Assembly: GCA_043797305.1 (NCBI GenBank)
Contig: JAZDPW010000019.1
Coordinates: forward strand, 1 to 7,340
DNA length: 7,340 nucleotides
Direction of reading: 5' to 3'
DNA from: CAZGHF01 sp043797305
Lineage (GTDB): Bacteria > Patescibacteriota > Minisyncoccia > UBA6257 > GWB1-50-10
Below are positions 4,950 through 7,340 of the stretch, one piece after another (within the stretch, counting starts at the first letter, position 1; each line of letters starts with the position of its first letter). The notes beneath the pieces were generated by a model. That model was not told the DNA's origin. It searched no databases and saw nothing but the letters and a program-made list of their open reading frames with translations. The position numbers and the translations under genes are program-made.

Positions 4950-6149
4950 ATGGCAGAAAAAGAGAAATTCGAACGGACGAAGCCTCACGTAAACGTCGGC
5001 ACCATTGGCCACGTTGACCACGGCAAAACGACGCTTACGGCGGCTATTACTCACGTTCTTCACCTCAAGGGCCTTACCAAGAAGGCCGAAACGGTTGACC
5101 AGATCGATAACGCTCCGGAAGAGAAAAAGAGAGGAATCACCATTGCTCTCCACCACAGCGAGTACGAGTCGGAGAAAAGGCACTACGCGCACATTGACGC
5201 GCCGGGCCACGCCGACTACATCAAGAACATGATTACCGGTGCCGCTCAGATGGACGGCGCCGTTCTCGTGGTCTCCGCTGCGGACGGACCGATGCCTCAA
5301 ACCCGGGAGCATATTCTTCTTGCCCGTCAGGTCGGCGTGCCGGCCATTGTCGTATTCCTGAATAAGATTGACATGGTTGACGATGCCGAACTCATTGACC
5401 TCGTTGAGTCCGAAATTCGGGAGCTTTTGAAGAAGTACGAATTCCCGGGAGATACAACCCCGATTATTCGCGGTTCGGCCTTGAAGGCGCTTGAAGTGAA
5501 ATCCGCCGACGATGAAGCAGCCAAACCGATCCTCGATTTGGTGAAAGCTCTCGATGATTTCATTCCCGAACCGGTGCGGGAAACCGACAAACCTTTCCTG
5601 ATGCCGGTTGAGGACGTTTTCTCAATCGAAGGACGGGGAACGGTTGTAACCGGCCGGGTTGAGCGCGGTACGGTGAAGGTGAATGAAGAAGTTGAGGTAG
5701 TCGGTCTGAAGCCGACCTCGAAAACGGTTGTGACCGGTATCGAAATGTTCCAGAAGACTCTCGATGAAGGAAGAGCCGGTGACAACATCGGCGTGCTTCT
5801 CCGGGGTCTAAAGAAAGAGGACGTCGAGCGCGGCCAGGTTATTTCGAAGCCCGGAAGCGTTACGCCTCACACCGAATTCGATGCCGAGGTTTACATTCTC
5901 TCCAAAGAAGAAGGCGGTCGACATACCCCTTTCTTCAAGGGTTACAAGCCGCAGTTCTATATAAGGACTACCGACGTGACCGGAGAAGTGTTTTTGCCGG
6001 AGGGCATTGAAATGGTTATGCCGGGAGACACGGTGAAATTTTCCGTGAAACTGATTTCACCCGTGGCTTTGGAAGAAAAACAGCGGTTTGCCATTCGGGA
6101 AGGAGGTAAAACCGTGGGCGCCGGCGTTGTGACGAAGATATCGAAATAA
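4950..6149 (+). CDS. tuf: elongation factor Tu
   Basis: EF-Tu carries aminoacyl-tRNA to the ribosomal A site as a GTP complex. At 399 residues it is full length. G-domain motifs are GHVDHGKT (20-27), RGITI with T64 for Mg2+ (61-65), D83-A-P-G-H87 with catalytic H87, NKID (138-141) and SAL (176-178). The two beta-barrel domains follow, with VEDVFSIEGRGTVVTGRVERG in domain II and a GGKTVGAGVVTKI ending in domain III. Two differences from the common bacterial form stand out: the switch I tail is ALHHSEYE where most have NTSHVEYE or NTAHVEYE, and DCPGH reads DAPGH, losing the cysteine that is Cys81 in E. coli. I recall such changes in Parcubacteria. It has its own promoter, and its TAA overlaps the rpsJ ATG by one base. 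Confidence 0.98.
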   Translation: MAEKEKFERTKPHVNVGTIGHVDHGKTTLTAAITHVLHLKGLTKKAETVDQIDNAPEEKKRGITIALHHSEYESEKRHYAHIDAPGHADYIKNMITGAAQMDGAVLVVSAADGPMPQTREHILLARQVGVPAIVVFLNKIDMVDDAELIDLVESEIRELLKKYEFPGDTTPIIRGSALKALEVKSADDEAAKPILDLVKALDDFIPEPVRETDKPFLMPVEDVFSIEGRGTVVTGRVERGTVKVNEEVEVVGLKPTSKTVVTGIEMFQKTLDEGRAGDNIGVLLRGLKKEDVERGQVISKPGSVTPHTEFDAEVYILSKEEGGRHTPFFKGYKPQFYIRTTDVTGEVFLPEGIEMVMPGDTVKFSVKLISPVALEEKQRFAIREGGKTVGAGVVTKISK

Positions 6150-6481
6150 TGTCAAAGAAAGAAGGACAGGCCATTGCCGAGAAGCTCCGCCTTCGGATTC
6201 GGGCATATGATGCGAAACTTATCGACACTTCGGCGAAGCAGATCGTTGAAGCCGTGCGTCGTCAAGGCGCCGAAGTAGTCGGTCCGATTCCGTTGCCCAC
6301 CGAAGTGCGGCGTTACACGGTCAATCGCTCCACCTTCGTTCACAAAAAGTCCCGGGAGCAGTTTGAAATGAAGGTCCATAAGCGCTTGATTGATATCCTG
6401 AATCCCAGCCAAAAGATAGTTGAATCACTGACCGATTTAAACTTGCCGGGAGGGGTTGACGTTGAGATAAAGATGGGCTAA
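6149..6481 (+). CDS. rpsJ: 30S ribosomal protein uS10 (NusE)
   Basis: This 110-residue protein belongs to the head of the 30S subunit. In many bacteria it also acts as NusE with NusB in antitermination and links to NusG. Family features are LRLRIRAYDAKLID (13-26), the GPIPLPT loop (45-51), the extended-loop region VHKKSREQFEMKVHKRLIDI (64-83) and the LPGGVDVEIKMG ending. It is a few residues longer than the 103-residue E. coli protein because of an N-terminal SKKEGQAIAEK extension. The start overlaps the tuf stop as TAATG, which points to translational coupling. This places tuf directly before rpsJ, as in many bacteria. Its 3' end contains the promoter for rplC. Confidence 0.97.
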   Translation: MSKKEGQAIAEKLRLRIRAYDAKLIDTSAKQIVEAVRRQGAEVVGPIPLPTEVRRYTVNRSTFVHKKSREQFEMKVHKRLIDILNPSQKIVESLTDLNLPGGVDVEIKMG

Positions 6482-6484
6482 GAT
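6456..6484 (+). promoter_or_regulatory. internal promoter ahead of rplC
   Basis: TTGACG (6456-6461) lies 17 bases before TAAGAT (6479-6484), the same -10 sequence as in the tuf promoter, and five of six -35 positions match consensus. The -35 box is inside the last codons of rpsJ and the -10 box overlaps its TAA stop. Transcription would begin near 6491 and give a leader of about 70 bases to rplC that contains the hairpin at 6519-6550. Confidence 0.5.
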
Positions 6485-6518
6485 TTACCCCGGGTTTAGC
6501 CGAAGACTAATGTTTTTA

Positions 6519-6550
6519 CAAAACAACAGGGCTCGAACCCTGTTGTTTTG
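6519..6550 (+). promoter_or_regulatory. perfect 13-bp hairpin in the rplC leader (attenuator or r-protein site candidate)
   Basis: CAAAACAACAGGG (6519-6531) pairs perfectly with CCCTGTTGTTTTG (6538-6550) around the six-base loop CTCGAA. The 3' arm ends ten bases before the rplC ATG at 6561. The inner eight pairs followed by TTTTG look like an intrinsic terminator whose T run is folded into the stem, so it could act as an attenuator. Alternatively it could be a binding site for a ribosomal protein; in E. coli, L4, encoded here just downstream, controls the S10 operon through its leader RNA. Structure is seen directly, function is inferred. Confidence 0.6.
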
Positions 6551-6560
6551 GTATCTATAT

Positions 6561-6992
6561 ATGTCCAATAAAATTTTGGCGGAAAAAGTTAAAATGACCC
6601 AAATTTGGAAAGGTGAACGGGTAATACCGGTCACGATTTTGAAATTCAAGGAAGATTCCGAATTTTTAAAGGAAGTAAAACCCGATGATAAGCTGCGGGT
6701 AAGCGGCTTGAGTAAGGGCAGGGGTTTTCAGGGCGTGGTCAAGCGTTACGGCTTCGCCGGCGGGCCGAAAAGCCACGGTCAAAAGGACCGGCTTCGGGCT
6801 CCGGGTTCAATCGGCGCAACCGCTCCTCAGCGGGTAATCAAGGGCCGCAAGATGGCCGGCCATATGGGTTTTAACCGGGTTACCGTAAAAAATCTGGTTG
6901 TGGCCGACGTGAAACCGGAAGAGAAAATTTTAATGGTGAGAGGTGCCGTTCCGGGCGCGAGGGGAACCGTAATAGAAATTAGAAAAGCATGA
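6561..6992 (+). CDS. rplC: 50S ribosomal protein uL3, compact form
   Basis: uL3 is an early-assembly 50S protein whose long loop reaches the peptidyl transferase centre. The N-terminal strand ILAEKVKMTQIWKGERVIPVT (5-25) and the core SGLSKGRGFQGVVKRYGFAGGPKSHG (48-73), APGSIG (80-85), VIKGRKMAGHMG (92-103) and VRGAVPGARGTVIEI (126-140) are all clear. At 143 residues it is far shorter than the usual 205-210: the segment between IPVT and SGLSKGRGF is only about 20 residues where E. coli has about 80. The frame is unbroken, so this is an in-frame reduction rather than a frameshift. The frame is open upstream to an ATG at 6510, but those 17 residues are encoded by the hairpin and have no family counterpart. 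It overlaps rplD by four bases (ATGA). Confidence 0.93.
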   Translation: MSNKILAEKVKMTQIWKGERVIPVTILKFKEDSEFLKEVKPDDKLRVSGLSKGRGFQGVVKRYGFAGGPKSHGQKDRLRAPGSIGATAPQRVIKGRKMAGHMGFNRVTVKNLVVADVKPEEKILMVRGAVPGARGTVIEIRKA

Positions 6993-7340
6993 AGGCGGAA
7001 GTTTACAACAAAGAAAATAAGAAAGTCGATACGATTGAACTTTCCGACCGCGTTTTTGGCGCAAAGTGGAATCCGGCTTTAGTTCACCAGGTTTTGGTTT
7101 CGGAATCCGCCAATCGAAGGAAGCCGTATGCTTCGACAAAAGACCGCAGCGAAGTGCGGGGCGGTGGCCGCAAACCCTGGGCCCAAAAGGGGTTGGGCAG
7201 GGCAAGACACGGTTCGATTCGGTCTCCGATATGGGTCGGGGGCGGCGTTACCCACGGTCCGAGGCCGGAAAAAGATTACGGAAAGAAAATCAACAAGAAA
7301 ATGAAGCGGACGGCGATTTATTCCGTTTTGTCGAAGAAAA
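6989..7340 (+). CDS. rplD: 50S ribosomal protein uL4 (5' part, runs off the window)
   Basis: The first 117 residues of uL4 are present; a full protein has about 200. uL4 lines the polypeptide exit tunnel with its extended loop and in E. coli also represses the S10 operon. The visible part has the N-terminal strand MKAEVYNKENKKVDTIELSD with NPALVHQVLVSESANRRK (28-45), then the tunnel loop: STKDRSEVRGGGRKPWAQKG (49-68) and GRARHGSIRSPIWVGGGVTHGP (70-91), both highly conserved. After it comes the KINKKMKRTAIYSVLS helix that begins the C-terminal domain. The start shares ATGA with the rplC stop, so the two are probably translationally coupled. The end lies beyond the window; nothing visible suggests damage. 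Confidence 0.95.
   Translation, partial: MKAEVYNKENKKVDTIELSDRVFGAKWNPALVHQVLVSESANRRKPYASTKDRSEVRGGGRKPWAQKGLGRARHGSIRSPIWVGGGVTHGPRPEKDYGKKINKKMKRTAIYSVLSKK

Noticed and set aside
6519..6550. tRNA T-arm-like reading of the rplC leader hairpin (minus strand has GGGTTCGAGCCC)
   Set aside because: The loop is six bases in a symmetric 13-bp stem; shifting to a seven-base T loop breaks the pairing, and no acceptor, D or anticodon arms lie alongside.
6510..6560. Upstream start giving uL3 a 17-residue extension
   Set aside because: The extra residues are encoded by the perfect hairpin and have no counterpart in uL3; the recognisable N-terminal strand begins after 6561.

Overview
This window is a piece of the streptomycin-S10 ribosomal protein region (str-S10 supercluster) of a small-genome bacterium, most likely a member of the Candidate Phyla Radiation (Patescibacteria, Parcubacteria-like). 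The evidence for that assignment is: a uS12 with about 13 extra residues near its N-terminus; an EF-Tu with altered switch I (RGITIALHH) and a DAPGH instead of DCPGH box; a four-cysteine bL28; a very compact uL3; a tRNA without encoded CCA; and starts that nearly all lack a Shine-Dalgarno sequence. TGA is used as a normal stop (M50 peptidase and uL3 genes), which argues against the recoded Gracilibacteria/SR1 code. The lineage is an inference from recalled family features, not from a database search.

Layout. Positions 1-66 hold the 3' end of a plus-strand gene, possibly a Glu/Leu/Phe/Val-type dehydrogenase. Positions 74-1011 are read on the minus strand: tRNA-Pro(GGG), rpmB (bL28), a five-unit heptamer repeat in front of rpmB, and a membrane-anchored protein of unknown function. 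Positions 1012-1174 are a divergent intergenic region with a long inverted repeat (arms 1036-1058 and 1162-1184) enclosing about 100 bases that look like a piece of former coding sequence. Position 1175 onward is read on the plus strand: a site-2-type M50 metalloprotease, then rpsL-rpsG-fusA, tuf, rpsJ, rplC and the 5' part of rplD, which runs off the window.

How it works together. From rpsL to rplD every product acts in translation: uS12 and uS7 in the 30S subunit, EF-G and EF-Tu as elongation GTPases, uS10 in the 30S (and as NusE), uL3 and uL4 in the 50S. Genes are packed with gaps of 1-3 bases or overlaps of 1-4 bases, except at three points where a sigma70-like promoter can be read: before rpsL (1798-1825), before tuf (4873-4900) and before rplC (6456-6484). 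The last is followed by a perfect 13-bp hairpin (6519-6550) just ahead of the rplC start, a candidate control element for the S10-type operon.

I see no defence system, CRISPR array, insertion sequence with a transposase, or prophage. The parts most worth a second look are the inverted-repeat element at 1036-1184, the heptamer array, the rplC leader hairpin and the shortened uL3.
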